Below, in pieces: positions 1 to 10,256 of a stretch of DNA of 64,000 nt. Made by a program: the position numbers and the translations under genes. The notes below the pieces were generated by a model. It had not been told where the DNA came from. It saw only the letters and a list, made by a program, of their open reading frames with translations, and did no database searches. Origin of the DNA: Dipteris shenzhenensis (Eukaryota > Polypodiophyta > Polypodiopsida > Gleicheniales); NCBI GenBank assembly GCA_047967505.1, contig CM106538.1, one strand, 5' to 3'. Positions within the stretch are counted from its first letter, which is position 1, and each line of letters starts with the position of its first letter.

Positions 1-760
1 CCAATGATAGGGGTATAGGTGTACTGAATCCAAGACAAGCCAAGTGTGCCTCACTCGTAGGTCCCATCTCTTTTGCACAGATTCCCAACTTGCCTGGCTA
101 GCTCAGGAGAAATAAAATTTGCATGAGCGCTTGGAGCAAAGAAGATCAATCAAAGACATCTAATCTCTCACCTTGCCCCATGCTTTGAATAGCTCTGTAG
201 CATCCTGCTCACAAAAAACATCAAGTATCAATCCTGTAGTGGGCTTAGGCTTCTTGCCTTTTTGTTGATCCCTATCATGAGCTTTCCCCTTTAACTTGCA
301 CTTTGGGCATTCCCGTGCCACATGTTCCTCTTCTTTGCAATGAAAGCATTTGTTGACATCCGTTAATGCCTTCCTTTCTTCACGTGACAGCTAGTTAGAA
401 CTTGGCCTATCATGCATGAAGCCTCCTCTATTGGAAGGAGCCTTGGAAACATTCCCTAGCTTCCCTGCTTTCTTAAAATTATCATTTTTACTGCTCTTGT
501 AACCACTAGTCTTCCCAAGCAACAAAGCATCAGCTGTAGTTGCATTTTCAATCAACTTTGACGTGCTGGTTACTCTTGTCTTAGTCTAGTAATCTCTAAT
601 TTCTTTGGGCAGCCCACAGAGCCCAAGAACTCCCACTTCTTCGCGACAGAAGTGCTTCTTTTCGCATTTTTCAATGAAATTCTTGCTGGTCGGCTCTTGT
701 AACTGCTCTTTCTTCATGCCTTTGCACTCCTCTTTGGCTGAGAATGCAATTGGGCATTGG
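1..760 (-). pseudogene. Ty3/gypsy gag relic with CCHC zinc knuckle
   Basis: On the - strand the segment 307-348 reads CFHCKEEEHVAREC, a CX2CX4HX4C nucleic-acid-binding knuckle of retrotransposon gag. Upstream in the reading (about 600-620) is GLPKEIRDY, which matches GLPKELRDY in the gag of the gypsy element at 8404-8610. The lysine/proline-rich stretch after the knuckle also matches that element at 7975-8292. In-frame stops and shifts interrupt the frame, so this is a dead fragment of a related element. It runs off the left edge of the window, and no LTR in the right orientation adjoins it. Confidence 0.75.
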
Positions 761-1139
761 CTACTATGTCCTCTTGGCGATTGAGGACTTGGCTCGAGTT
801 TTCAGGGCTTGGTGAGTTGTGATTTTGCTATTGCAATTTCTTTTTGCCATAAGCTATTGGTTGGCATCGTGTGCCGCCTCTTTCTTGGCTCGCAGGTGCC
901 CAGGCAGAGCTACATGAGTCATTCTTTGGTTGGGTACTTTGCTGATTTTATTTTGGAGCTTTGAAAAGCTTTGTGAATGCCATCTGGAAACCACTCAAAG
1001 AGAGTGCAGCTGAGGTGCAGTGTGATTGCATCTGGACAGCCAATGGAATTGCACTCGGAAAAGAGAATGCCTTTGGGTTGAGCCTACGGGTTAAGTGCAC
1101 TTATGTGATGGTGTTATATGCTTGAAAGCCTTGCGAAGG

Positions 1140-1469
1140 CTTAGTGAATTGGGGCTGCGTGCTCAGTTGCAGGGAAGGTCTCCCAGATGCAACTTGTAAT
1201 CATTTCACTGTGAAATATAAAGAAATACCGAAAGGGGCGCCACGGTGTTTGGGGCCAATCGGGTGCACTTGTCTATGTCTGTTGAGCAGGGGCATTCTAG
1301 CCTCCATCCCTTTTTCAGTGGTTTTGTTTGTGAACAAATGGGTAAATGCCAAATGGTGATCATGCAATGGTTAATGGTTGTGATATATGCTTTGTGAGCT
1401 GTAAATAAGTGCTGAAGTGATTAAAGGTTTAGTTCCACTGCCCTCTGAGTGAATAGAGGCCGGTTTCAC
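1140..1469 (+). repeat. LTR fragment of the gypsy-1 family, opposite orientation
   Basis: Read on the + strand, 1205-1310 matches the reverse complement of 2790-2900 inside the gypsy-1 LTR (shared GGCGCC..., TTGGGGCCAA... and GGGGCATTCTAGCCTCC). The end near 1440-1469 (GCCCTCTGAGTGAATAGAGGCCGG, then TTTCACA) matches the LTR end GCCCTTTGTTAGTCAAAGGCCGGTTACA in outline. No primer-binding site follows 1469. It is therefore either the end of a + strand element or a solo or rearranged LTR. Its 5' limit could not be placed; it may extend left to about 760. Confidence 0.65.
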
Positions 1470-2316
1470 ATACTTTTTCAAGATGCTCATAGATGCATGT
1501 TGGAATGGAGTTTGCATGAATAAGAGCTTATAACTTGATAGATTTACGCCCCCCGCCCCCCAACCCCCCTCCCCCCCCCCTTATTGAGGCTCTTTTATTG
1601 CTCAAATGGAGATACAAGACCAAGGTGCAATGCAATCTTACAAACTTGGACTCAAACTCTTGAGAGAGAGGACATAGACATAATTGTAGGACACAAAAAC
1701 TGGAACTAGCGAGAATTGGACTCAGGGGCACCTCAATCCACAAGGAGGATACCTTCATAATCACAACTTCATCCCACATTATTTTCATGTACTTGATCTC
1801 GAAAAGGAAAAAGTTTCAATACAATAATGTACTGCTTATAAGCAAATCTCAAATTCAAACTCCCCTTCCACTTCTGCTCCCTTGGTGAAATTTGCAGCCC
1901 CTCTTGCTTGGATGAGCGAGATCTTGGGGCTGGAAAGAGAAAAAGTGATGCAAGGAAGAGAGAGAAAGACTTGGAGTGGAGTATTGGTATAAAGAGTGCT
2001 GTAGCTGCTCCAAGGTAGGGGGAAGAGAAAGAGGTGTGGCTGTTGTTCCAGAGCTGAAAAGAAAGAGGGATTTTTGCAGAGAGAGAAGCCTGAAACCGTA
2101 GAGAGAGAAAGTCTGCTGTAGATATGATATGATATGATATGATTGTATTAAAGTCCACGTGAGACCCTTCAAGATCTACGGGACTGGTGATCAGTATCAA
2201 CTGATAGTGATCCCTTACATCCAGTGAGAGAAATTATTACAAATTAGTCATGTTGGGCTAGTTTGTGTGCTAGACCCAGTACCTTGTTGCGATGTTTCAG
2301 AGTTTCTTTCAAGTAG
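1470..2316. other. Non-coding stretch without a recognised gene
   Basis: This stretch holds a C-rich low-complexity tract at 1548-1580 and a short GATAT tandem at 2121-2144. Open frames here are short and low in complexity. I see no domain, LTR end or RNA gene. Confidence 0.5.
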
Positions 2317-2600
2317 CTACCTAGCTGGCTGCTTAAGCAGATTTTTTAGACCTCTGCTGTCCCCATAGCTTTCCTTGATGTGTGCGTGGGCGCATCTCAT
2401 AAGTACATGCTGTTCCTCCCCTGCGGGGCAGATTATACAGGTTCTTGCCTTTTTGGGGATCATGGGTCTTGCCCATCTACCCCTCTCTACCTCGAGATCA
2501 TGTGAACTGGTTCTGATTTTGCAGATTAGATGGCTTCTGAATGTTGAAATGTCTTCTCCAAGATATTTCTGCATTCTATAGCTGCCATTGAATTAATTTC
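2317..2600 (-). pseudogene. LINE ORF2 C-terminal zinc-finger relic
   Basis: The - strand reads about 85 residues with RTCIICPAGEEQHVLMRCAH preceded by a LEVERGRWARP-like stretch. This is the pattern R-x-C-x2-C-(E-rich)-H-x4-C that ends many non-LTR reverse transcriptases, and it resembles the C-terminus of LINE-B at 30851-31147 (CTLCDIQEVETEENFIFRC). No reverse-transcriptase core adjoins it, because the gypsy-1 LTR begins at 2643. It is a short relic; identification rests on this one motif. Confidence 0.6.
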
Positions 2601-2642
2601 CTGCATATAAAACTGCATTTTTGTTCCTAGGGTATGCCAGAC

Positions 2643-4142
2643 TGTAACCGGCCTTTGACTAACAAAGGGCAATGTAACTGACACTATTATCTCACAAATC
2701 TGAAATACAGACAACTTGAACCATTGCCATTGCCCACAAGCAAAACTTAGAGCATGTAACTTTATAGCATAGCATCATTGAACCATTTAAAACAAGGGAG
2801 GCTAGAATGCCCCTACTCAAAAGCATGCAAAGTGACACCTGTTGGCCCCAACACTTGGCGCCCCTTGCGGTATTTATTTAATTACTGGCTAGCTCAAATA
2901 CAAGGGACTCCCTTCAAGAGCTCACCCACAGGTGCAACCCAGTACAATGCCAACCCGTGGCTGTGCCTGTGATCAACTCCCAATGCTATTCTCTTGGTTC
3001 CTTTCAATAGCCATGCATAACACAAGTAGAACAACCCGACAGCATGCCAAGCAATGCATTCACATAGATAAAAGCCATTACTGAGCCCAAGGCTTGCCAC
3101 TGCACCCCCAAGAAGAGAGTATCACAACCAGTGCCCCAATCCTCTTCCGGGCTAATGGCAAGGCATCCAACCTTGCAGAATCTCAGCAAGAATGATAGTA
3201 GCATAGAGTAGAAAGAGAAGATAAGAATCCAACCAACAAAAAGAGCCTGTTTCAGCCCGGAACAGCCCTAGAAGTTGGTTGAATAGCAGACACCAGACTC
3301 TGGTAGGAGGGAGCTACCTATGACTGACTTCCAGCACCAGAAAAGATCAAGAAAGAGGGGGTCCAGCAAGCTGAAACAGAACCGCCATGATTGCGTCCAC
3401 CAGAATGAAGATTCCATCCCACCAACACCTTAGTTCTCAATGCGCCTTGCACCAGACAGGAGCTAGAAGTGAGGCGTCCAAGAATATGGCCTTAGATGCA
3501 AGAAAGGAAGACTTTTGTCGCGAAGAAAGTCAAGAAAACCTCTAGAAATGGCCCAGAATGGAGGCGTCCAAGTCTAGGAAGCATGCCAGCAGCAGGAAAC
3601 ACCAAGGGGAGGAGAACTGTCGCGAAGAAAGCTCCAAAATTGACTTCAGCCAGTAAGAGGGAGGCTGCGGAAATCCGCCATCTTCAGAATGAAACTCCTG
3701 TGGTGGGGGAGAAGACTTAAAACAGCAAGGAAGGGAAAGGAAGGGTTCCAGGGCCTTTCAGGGGCTTCTAGAGGTGACACCTAGGTGCCACAAGGCAAGC
3801 AGAGAGGCCACACAAGCTCCATACACAGACACATGGCAAATGAGGCGTGGGAATTTAATGCCCCTAGGGGGGGTCAATTGGCAAACCATGACCCCAATGC
3901 TTGGAACCAATGACCCTAGTTTGTAGGATCTCTAGGGGTCAATTTTTAAAGGATGACCCCACTGAACCAAACCAATGACTAGAAACTGAAACCACTCTAA
4001 TAGCACTAGGAGTTGCACTTATTGCACATGAAATCATAGGTACCTTTTGGGCATTAACTAAGGCCCCTAGCCTGGCACCCTAGGCTAAATTCAGTGACAG
4101 TTAGTTTGGAGACTTCACCATCACCACCACGTCCCCGTGACA
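2643..4142 (-). repeat. 3' LTR of gypsy-1 (about 1.5 kb)
   Basis: The + strand begins TGTAACCGGCCTTTGA and ends CGTCCCCGTGACA, so the LTR in element orientation is TGTCAC...TTACA with TG/CA ends. Its first 110 bp on the + strand match 10149-10256 closely. The border at 4142 is set by the purine tract next to it. A partial inverted relative lies at 1140-1469. No target duplication can be tested because the other LTR is truncated. Confidence 0.8.
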
Positions 4143-4155
4143 TACCCCCCTCTTG
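4143..4155 (-). other. Polypurine tract of gypsy-1
   Basis: On the - strand this reads CAAGAGGGGGGTA, directly before the LTR start TGTCAC. The position and purine run are those of the plus-strand primer of an LTR retrotransposon. Confidence 0.75.
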
Positions 4156-4459
4156 AAACAGCAAACTATCTTGTTTGCTGTCCCAAAATTACAGCAAATA
4201 GAAAAGGGTGTCACAATAGGCATAAACAGCCCACAATCCATAGTACAACATCACATGAAGTACAAAAAAAAAAAGTACATTCAGCAGGACTGCAGAGCCA
4301 TCCGTATGGTAGTGTATCAACCGACTGGAGTGTCATGATCACTCATCATAGAAGTCTTACGACAGAAACAGTGCAGCATTAGTGCCTCGGGTGAAACCGC
4401 AATGTCACCAAGCAACCTCTAGATATCGTGTGAGCCTGTCTGCGCTGTGGGTGCGGGTG

Positions 4460-5168
4460 CTACCTCCCATGAGCATCTGGTAATGCTCCACGCCTGTGCT
4501 TTGCTGAACTGGAATGAGCCGCTACCGCAGTAGGCTCGAGACCAAATGCCTCAAGGTAGAGCTGTAAAACCTGTGGTGAATCTGCCAATTCATTCTCTTC
4601 CATCCAGATTGCATCGTTTGCAGGATAATTCTTGCACTTCACTCGATAGCATCTGGCAATTCTACCATTAACCTTCCGATCCTTATGTGCCACAATCTGC
4701 TCAGGAATCAAGACCTCATCTTGCTCATCAACTGGCATATCCTGTGGCACTTCTCCATGAAAAGGCTTCATGGAAAGCATTGTGGATAATCCACTGCTCA
4801 GGTAACTTCAGCCTGTAAGCTACCTCATTGATCTTCTGAAGAACTTGAAAGGGGCCGCCGTACCTCATATTCAGCTTGGTGTACAGCGTTACCTTCCCTT
4901 CCTTGCTCTTGAGGCGTGCCTTAAGAAAACGCAGCAACACCCAATCACCTTCTGTGAAGACCAGGTTCCTGCGATGCTTGTCTGCAGCTCTTTTTTGCTT
5001 GTCCTGATTGTGTTGAAGGGCATACTTAACCTTTTCATGCGCTGTCCGCAAGTCTTCCACATCCTCATCAGCCACAAATATCTTCTCTTTTGTATGCAAA
5101 ATAGGAGGAACCTTCCTCGCTCCTTCCACTATTTCAAACGGTGCCTTACCCGTTGTATGCATACTCAA
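4460..5168 (-). pseudogene. Gypsy-1 integrase C-terminus and chromodomain-like tail
   Basis: Two overlapping - strand frames (4728-5168 and 4460-4780) cover the region after the integrase core. The first has the basic linker and the KLNMRYGGPFQVLQKINEVAYRLKLP segment type seen before the chromodomain, with the usual P..W..HN.FH signal. The second carries EVLIPEQIVAHKDRK...RVKCKNYPANDAIWMEENEL, which fits the chromodomain-like pattern YLVKWKNYP..DATWE. A frameshift near 4750 separates them. Such tails are thought to steer insertion into particular chromatin; here this is family knowledge, not observation. Confidence 0.75.
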
Positions 5169-5467
5169 TCAGCGGCAAATATTGTTCCCATTTTGCTTTG
5201 TGCTCAAACACATAACAACGCAGCAAATCCAAAGCTGTAGAATTTGCCTCTTTTCATACGCTGTCCGCAAGTCTTCCACATACTCATCAGCTACAAATAT
5301 CTTCTCTTTTGTATGCAAAATAGGAGGAACCTTTCTCGCTCCTTCCACTATTTCAAATGGTGCCTTACTCAACATACTCAATCAGCGGCAAATACTGTTC
5401 CCATTTTACTTTGTGCTCAGACACATAACAACGCAGCAAATCCAAAGCTGTAGAATTTGCCTCTTCT
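5034..5467. repeat. 219-bp tandem duplication inside the gypsy-1 integrase
   Basis: The block starting near 5041 (GCTGTCCGCAAGTCTTCCAC) recurs from 5260 with the same order of sequence to 5467. The copies differ at only a few bases plus a 6-base indel (CCCGTTGTATGCATACTC versus CTCAACATACTC). It duplicates the end of the integrase core and the start of its C-terminal part, so the protein could not be made intact. The high identity suggests that the duplication is younger than much of the point-mutation decay. Confidence 0.85.
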
Positions 5468-6129
5468 GATTGGCCATCAGACTGTGGGTGATAAGAAGAT
5501 GAAAACGGCAGCGAGGTACCCATGTTATCAAACAAACCTCTCCAGAACATGTTGGTCATCCGTGGATCTCTATCGCTCACGATTGACTCAGGCATCCCAT
5601 GATACTTGAAAACAAACTTCAAGAATTCCTTTGCCATCTGCTCGGCTGTAATCTTCTTCCTTACTGGAATGAAGTAAGCCATCTTGCTAAATCTGCAAAT
5701 TATAGTCCATATGCCATCATGACTAGAAGGAGTGCGAGGGAGATCAAAAACAAAATCCAAAGCGATGCTTTGCCATGGTCTATCTGGTATAGGCAAAGGC
5801 TGAAGTAAACCGGGCTGTTTTTGCTTGTCATACTTCACCTTTTGACAAGTGATGCATGTCCTGACAGAAGCCTCAACATCCTTCCGTGGAGAAGGCCAAT
5901 AAAAGTAGTGCCCTATTGCTTTGATTGTAGCCTCAATACCCGTATGCCTTGCATACGATGGGGCATGACTTTCAGTGAGCACCGTATGCCTCAATGGCTG
6001 CATTACACACAGCTTTCCATGCATCATCATAAATCCCTCCTTGAGTGTATAATGATCATGCCGATTGCCCTCCATAAGCTGATCATAAATACGTGCAAAA
6101 GCATCATCTGTAGCATACTGCTCCTTCAT
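5253..6129 (-). pseudogene. Gypsy-1 integrase (zinc-binding N-terminus and DDE core)
   Basis: The frame 5365-6129 gives 254 residues. The N-terminal zinc-binding part is seen as HTGIEATIKAIGHYFYWP and CITCQKVK. The catalytic core follows, with the first Asp in IALDFVFDLP, the second in IVSDRDPRM and the Glu region in SDGQSEEANS, where the usual TDGQTERVN has changed. The product would join element cDNA to the host chromosome. It is followed by a stop and by the 219-bp duplication, so it is non-functional. The family call is secure. Confidence 0.85.
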
Positions 6130-6668
6130 GGCATCAAGCTCATTGTGATAAGCAATAGTAACTGCAATACCTGTGGTTTCTTGGACATAGCTTCCGCACG
6201 TGGTCTTCTGGAAAGTGCATCAGCCACTACATTTTTCTTTCCAGCCACATGAACAATCTGAAAATGAAAAATGGAAAGGAAGTTTGCCCATCTCATGTGC
6301 TTTTCTGACAACTTTCTCTGAGTGAGAAAGTATCGCAGTGATTGATGATCAGTTTGCACATAAAAAGCAGCACCTAAAAGATAGTGCTTCCACACAGTAA
6401 GAGCATGAATTACAGCTACCAATTCTTGCTCATACACTTTCATGTTGTGTTCATCATCTCGGAGCAGCCTGCTCTCATATGCAACCACTCTGCCCTCCTG
6501 CATAAGTACTCCACCAACACTATTGCCGCTTGCATCGCATTGAAGAACAAAAGGCTTTCGCAAGTCTGGCAAATTGATAACAGGATCAGAGCATAGCTTT
6601 TCTTTCAGCTCATTGAATGTTGCAATGTCTTTCTTTCCCCAATGGAAAGTGACTGCCTTCTTCTGCAA
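6126..6668 (-). pseudogene. Gypsy-1 RNase H domain
   Basis: A 180-residue frame carries the Ty3/gypsy RNase H signature: FVLQCDASGNSVGGVLMQ (first acidic residue), YEQELVAVIHAL (Glu), YVQTDHQSLRYFLTQ (Asp) and VVADALSRRP at the end. It would remove the RNA template during reverse transcription. It follows the reverse transcriptase and runs into the integrase in the neighbouring frame, with a small frame change at about 6126. Confidence 0.88.
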
Positions 6669-7480
6669 AGCATGTAAGGGTGAATCTATCTCAGCAAAAT
6701 AGCGTATGAAGCGCCTCTAGTATGAACACAAGCCAAGAAAACTACGGACTTCATGTAGATTCTTCAATGGAGGCCAATTCTTGATTGCCTCTATCTTGGC
6801 AGGGTCCATCCTCACTCCATCTCATGAGATGATGTGTCCCAAGAAATGTATCTCTGGGATGAAGAACTCACTCTTTTTAGTGTTGACCAGCAACTTGTGT
6901 TTCCTGAGCTCTGCAAAAACAACTGCCAATTGTTGCCTATGCTCCTCTTCATCTTTCGAGTGCACAATAATGTCATCAAAGAATGTACCCACAAACTTTG
7001 TGCTCTCTAAAAATGCGATCCATCATGCGATTTAAGGTAGCAGGAGCATTAGTCAAACCAAATGGCATGACAAGAAACTCATAAAGCCCAAAAGTGGTCT
7101 TGAAGGCAGCCTTATATACATCTTCGGGCCTGATTCGTATATGATGGTAACCACTCTTCAAGTCAATGCGACTGAAGATGGCTGATCCCTCTAATCAATC
7201 CAAGATGTCATCAATGCGTGGAATAGGAAATCGATTCTTGATTATTCAAAGCCTTGTAGTCAATACACATTCTCCAAGATCCATCCTTCTTTTGCACAAG
7301 TAGGACGGGAACAATATGGAGAAGAGCTTGGCTGAATCAGCCCCTTCTGTAACAATTCATTCACCTGACACATGATCTCCTCCTGCTGTGCCGCACTCAC
7401 CCTATATGGTGGTCAGTTTGGTGGAGAACTGCCACGAATGATATCAATGGTATGATCTTCTAACCTCTCAGGAGGTAACT
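6669..7480 (-). pseudogene. Gypsy-1 reverse transcriptase
   Basis: Read across several - strand frames, the segment shows the palm motifs in order: [18 protein letters not shown] with [19 protein letters not shown] (7035-7161), then the catalytic FFDDIIVHS near 6970 and FLGHIIS near 6840. The segment before 7161 is broken by several stops and the thumb contains further stops. It would copy element RNA into DNA. This is an inactive remnant. Confidence 0.85.
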
Positions 7481-7483
7481 CCT

Positions 7484-7980
7484 CTAGGAGTTCATTTGAG
7501 AAACAGTCTTGAAACTACTGTTTTTCCAAAAAGTCAGTTTGCTGTTTTTCAGCTTGGAGAAATTAGATTCATCCTCTACTGGTTCCTTTTCTTTGACAAA
7601 TATCAAATACGTTGAAAGATGCTTTTTCATTATAGAAGAAATCGCTGAAGCGGATACAACTGGGACTGATTCCCCTTTCGAGTTTACATCTATGACTTTG
7701 GTTTTACCCCTATAAGTCAAGGTAAGCTTCTTATCATGTGTATCAATGATAACATGAATACGGTACATCGAAGGCATCCCTAGCAAAACATCACACTCAG
7801 GTAAAGGCATCACATAAAAATCCTCATAATCCAAATATCCTTGAATGTGAATCCGTAGCTTCCCTATGATAGGAGTGACAGGGGTACTAAGCTCTGGATT
7901 AACCATGTTGGCCCCTCTGGTCGAAGACCCAACTGAGCTGCAAGTTAAAGAGTTATTAAATTTGCTTTGGCGCCTCAGTC
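7484..7980 (-). pseudogene. Gypsy-1 aspartic protease, active-site codon lost
   Basis: The 7484-7906 frame contains the protease C-terminal signature CDVLLGMPSM. Just upstream the - strand reads F-F-D-stop-G-A-K-A-N-L-I, that is, the catalytic D-S/T-G-A with the second codon replaced by TGA at 7975-7977 (Asp codon 7978-7980). A frameshift then separates the active site from the AAQLGLRPEG segment. The enzyme would cut the gag-pol polyprotein; this copy cannot. Confidence 0.8.
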
Positions 7981-9653
7981 AAAGAAGTACAGACAATGCT
8001 GATCCTGTAGCTTGCCCCATGCTCTGCAAATCTTTGTCTTCTTCTCATCATGCTCACCCCCAATGATATCAGGAATGTGGCCAGCACTTGGCTTGGGTTT
8101 CTTGCCTTTGGGGTCCTCTTTTGTGCCTTGATTAGAGTCAGCCCGAGTTGCTGCAGGTTCTTTTCTCTTCTTGTTAGGACAATCTGCTGCCCTATGACCC
8201 GTCTCTTTGCAGAGAAAACACCTCCAACAATTTATTCCTCTTTTCAGGAGTGAGAGAAGAGGGCTGCTATTTTCTTCTTTGTCTTGCCACAAACTTTGAT
8301 TTGAGAGGTAATTTTCCAGCTAGCTGTGGTTTCTTTGGCTCCTCCTTGTAGTTGCTTTTGAAGCCTGAGACTTTGTCCTGCATGAATGAGTAAGCTGTGT
8401 CTATCAACTGTGACATGCAATGTGTGTCTTAGTACAATAGTCCCTCAGCTCTTTAGGAAGACCACAACAATACTTTTCAACTTGCTCTGAAAAGGGGACT
8501 GTTCTGTAAGAGCTCACAGGTAGAAGCGCATCGCAAAACTTCTTGTTATAGTCTTCTAGATTCTTGCATTCCCTAGCATTCAAGTTATGCCATTGAGTCA
8601 TGACATCCACTTCAAAAGTAGTAGTGAGCCATGTGGCTGAGAATACCTTCTAAATTCAACCCATGTAGCAGGTGACTTACCCTGAAGAAGAAGGCTAGAC
8701 CACTACTGCATCACATTACCCTTGAGGAATGTGGCTGCCTTCCTGATTTTCGAGGACTCTCTGAAGTAACCTCCATCAAAAGCCTAGTCAAATTGCTGCA
8801 AAAAAGTAAGAGCCTTCATCCTATCTGCATGTCCATTGAAGGTCTCAAACTTCAATGCTGCCCCCCCCTCCTTGTAATCCTTCATCTTAAGCTTGGGTTC
8901 CAGATGATCATAGCTAGGGGGCTGCAAATAAAGAGGCTGCTGTCCTTATGGAGCTTGAAGAACCCCCACAGCTGGATTTGGTGGCACAGGTGGTACTGCT
9001 TGAGTGTGAGACACCATGGGACTGCCTCCCTGCATTCCAGGTTGTATCCCCACATTAGCATACAAAGAATTTGGGGCTGGCTGTGAGGTCATGGCCTGAA
9101 ATATAGATCCTCCTCCAAAGTGAGTTCACTGAACCACATACTGTGGTTGGGCTTGCTGCCCTTGCTGCACATTCTGAGCATTGCTACCATGCTTATTCCC
9201 ATTTGGTCCATGCCTCTGTGGCACTGCAAGTGGCTGTACCATTGGTGTTTGTGGCTCTAGTAGTGGCTGTCCCACATGCATTTGTGGACCCTGAATGGGC
9301 TGTGCCTCTGCCCTTGGCATCAAAGCTGGATTATGCACAATCTCATCAAAACTCTGAGTGAGCTGAGTCAAAACTTGCAATAGAGAAGCCATCTGAGTTT
9401 GCATCACTGCCATAGCATTTGGCTGTACACTTGGGTCTGCACCCAATGCAATTGTACCCATAGGATTATGCACTTGTGGAGCTGGCTGCCCCAATGCATC
9501 AACCTGAATATTCTGCTCTTCATGGGCTGCATCTTGCACTCTTATTCCGGGGTGTGCTCCCCTTATCTGCTGCTCTAGCTCAGTGGGAGAAATCCATTCA
9601 GATGGTGGTGCAGTAATAGCACAGGGCATGGGAGAATTCCCTGGAACTCTCAT
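7975..9653 (-). pseudogene. Gypsy-1 gag
   Basis: The frame opening at 9653 gives a Pro/Gln-rich N-terminus of 175 residues (to 9126). After a broken stretch, 8404-8610 carries the capsid-like segment with CKNLEDYNKKF and GLPKELRDYC. The frame 7975-8292 has the zinc knuckle CFLCKETGHRAADC followed by a Lys-rich tail. The order (capsid core, then knuckle, then protease) is normal for plant gypsy gag. Several frameshifts and stops lie between 8610 and 9126. A related gag relic lies at 1-760. Confidence 0.82.
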
Positions 9654-10130
9654 TGCAAGGATTTCTCAAATTGAGAAAAGCGTTAAGGACTCTAATCAAT
9701 GGATGCAGCAGATTTTGGGGAGAGGTGGAGAAGGGGCAATTGTATGTGAGAATGGGTGTAGACTACAAGTTGATAAGCTGAAAGAATAAGTTCAGCTACT
9801 ATCCACTGAGGTGTCAATGTTCAAAGTTGGTTTAAATAGGCTAACTGCTTTGATGACCAGGATGCGCCGTAAACTAGAGCAGGTCGCAACCCGTGACAAT
9901 TAAGAGACTCTTGAGACTTTTATGTCACTTTTTGTACTGGAACCCCAAATGCTTCTATGGGATTCCTGTACTTGGGTTGCCCTTATGTTATTTGGCAAGA
10001 CTGAGTCTGCATCATAATCAAGCCTTGTATGCTCCATATCCAAGACAATGGGTGGCTGTACCAACAAAAATCAGCAAATTCTTTCTCTACCCAAGCTGCC
10101 TAGGGACTCCTCTGGATGATTTAATGAGGG

Positions 10131-10147
10131 TCCCGGCAATGGAACCA
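10131..10147 (-). other. Primer-binding site of gypsy-1
   Basis: The + strand TCCCGGCAATGGAACCA ends in CCA and reads like the 3' end of a tRNA (T-arm half plus acceptor plus CCA). In element orientation it is TGGTTCCATTGCCGGGA, one base after the LTR end. It differs from the initiator-Met site (TGGTATCAGAGCC) used by the copia elements here. I could not name the tRNA from memory. Confidence 0.7.
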
Positions 10148-10148
10148 C

Positions 10149-10256
10149 TGTAACTGGCCTTTGATTGACAAAGGGCAGTGTAATTGACACTATTATCTCA
10201 CAAATCTGAAATACAGGCAACTTGAACCATTGCCATTTCCCACAAGCATGTAACTA
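10149..10256 (-). repeat. Truncated 5' LTR of gypsy-1
   Basis: The + strand begins TGTAACTGGCCTTTGATTG and matches 2643-2750 with about ten differences up to CCCACAAGC. After 10256 the similarity stops, so about 1.4 kb of this LTR, including its promoter side, is missing. Confidence 0.85.

Larger units (their letters stand above)
2643..10256 (-). mobile_element. Gypsy-1: Ty3/gypsy LTR retrotransposon, decayed
   Basis: The domain order on the - strand is gag, protease, reverse transcriptase, RNase H, integrase, chromodomain-like end: the Ty3/gypsy order. The element ends in TG...CA LTRs. The downstream LTR (2643-4142) is about 1500 bp. The upstream one survives only as 10149-10256, but it begins with the same sequence (TGTAACYGGCCTTTGA on the + strand). 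A purine tract lies beside the first and a tRNA-complementary primer site beside the second. Stops and frameshifts occur in every domain, and a 219-bp tandem duplication breaks the integrase, so the copy is inactive. It lies in presumed TADA intron sequence, antisense to the gene. Confidence 0.9.

Noticed and set aside
10131-10147. Possible tRNA gene end (CCCGGCAATGGAACCA)
   Set aside because: No upstream tRNA cloverleaf is present, and its place one base from the LTR end explains it as a primer-binding site.
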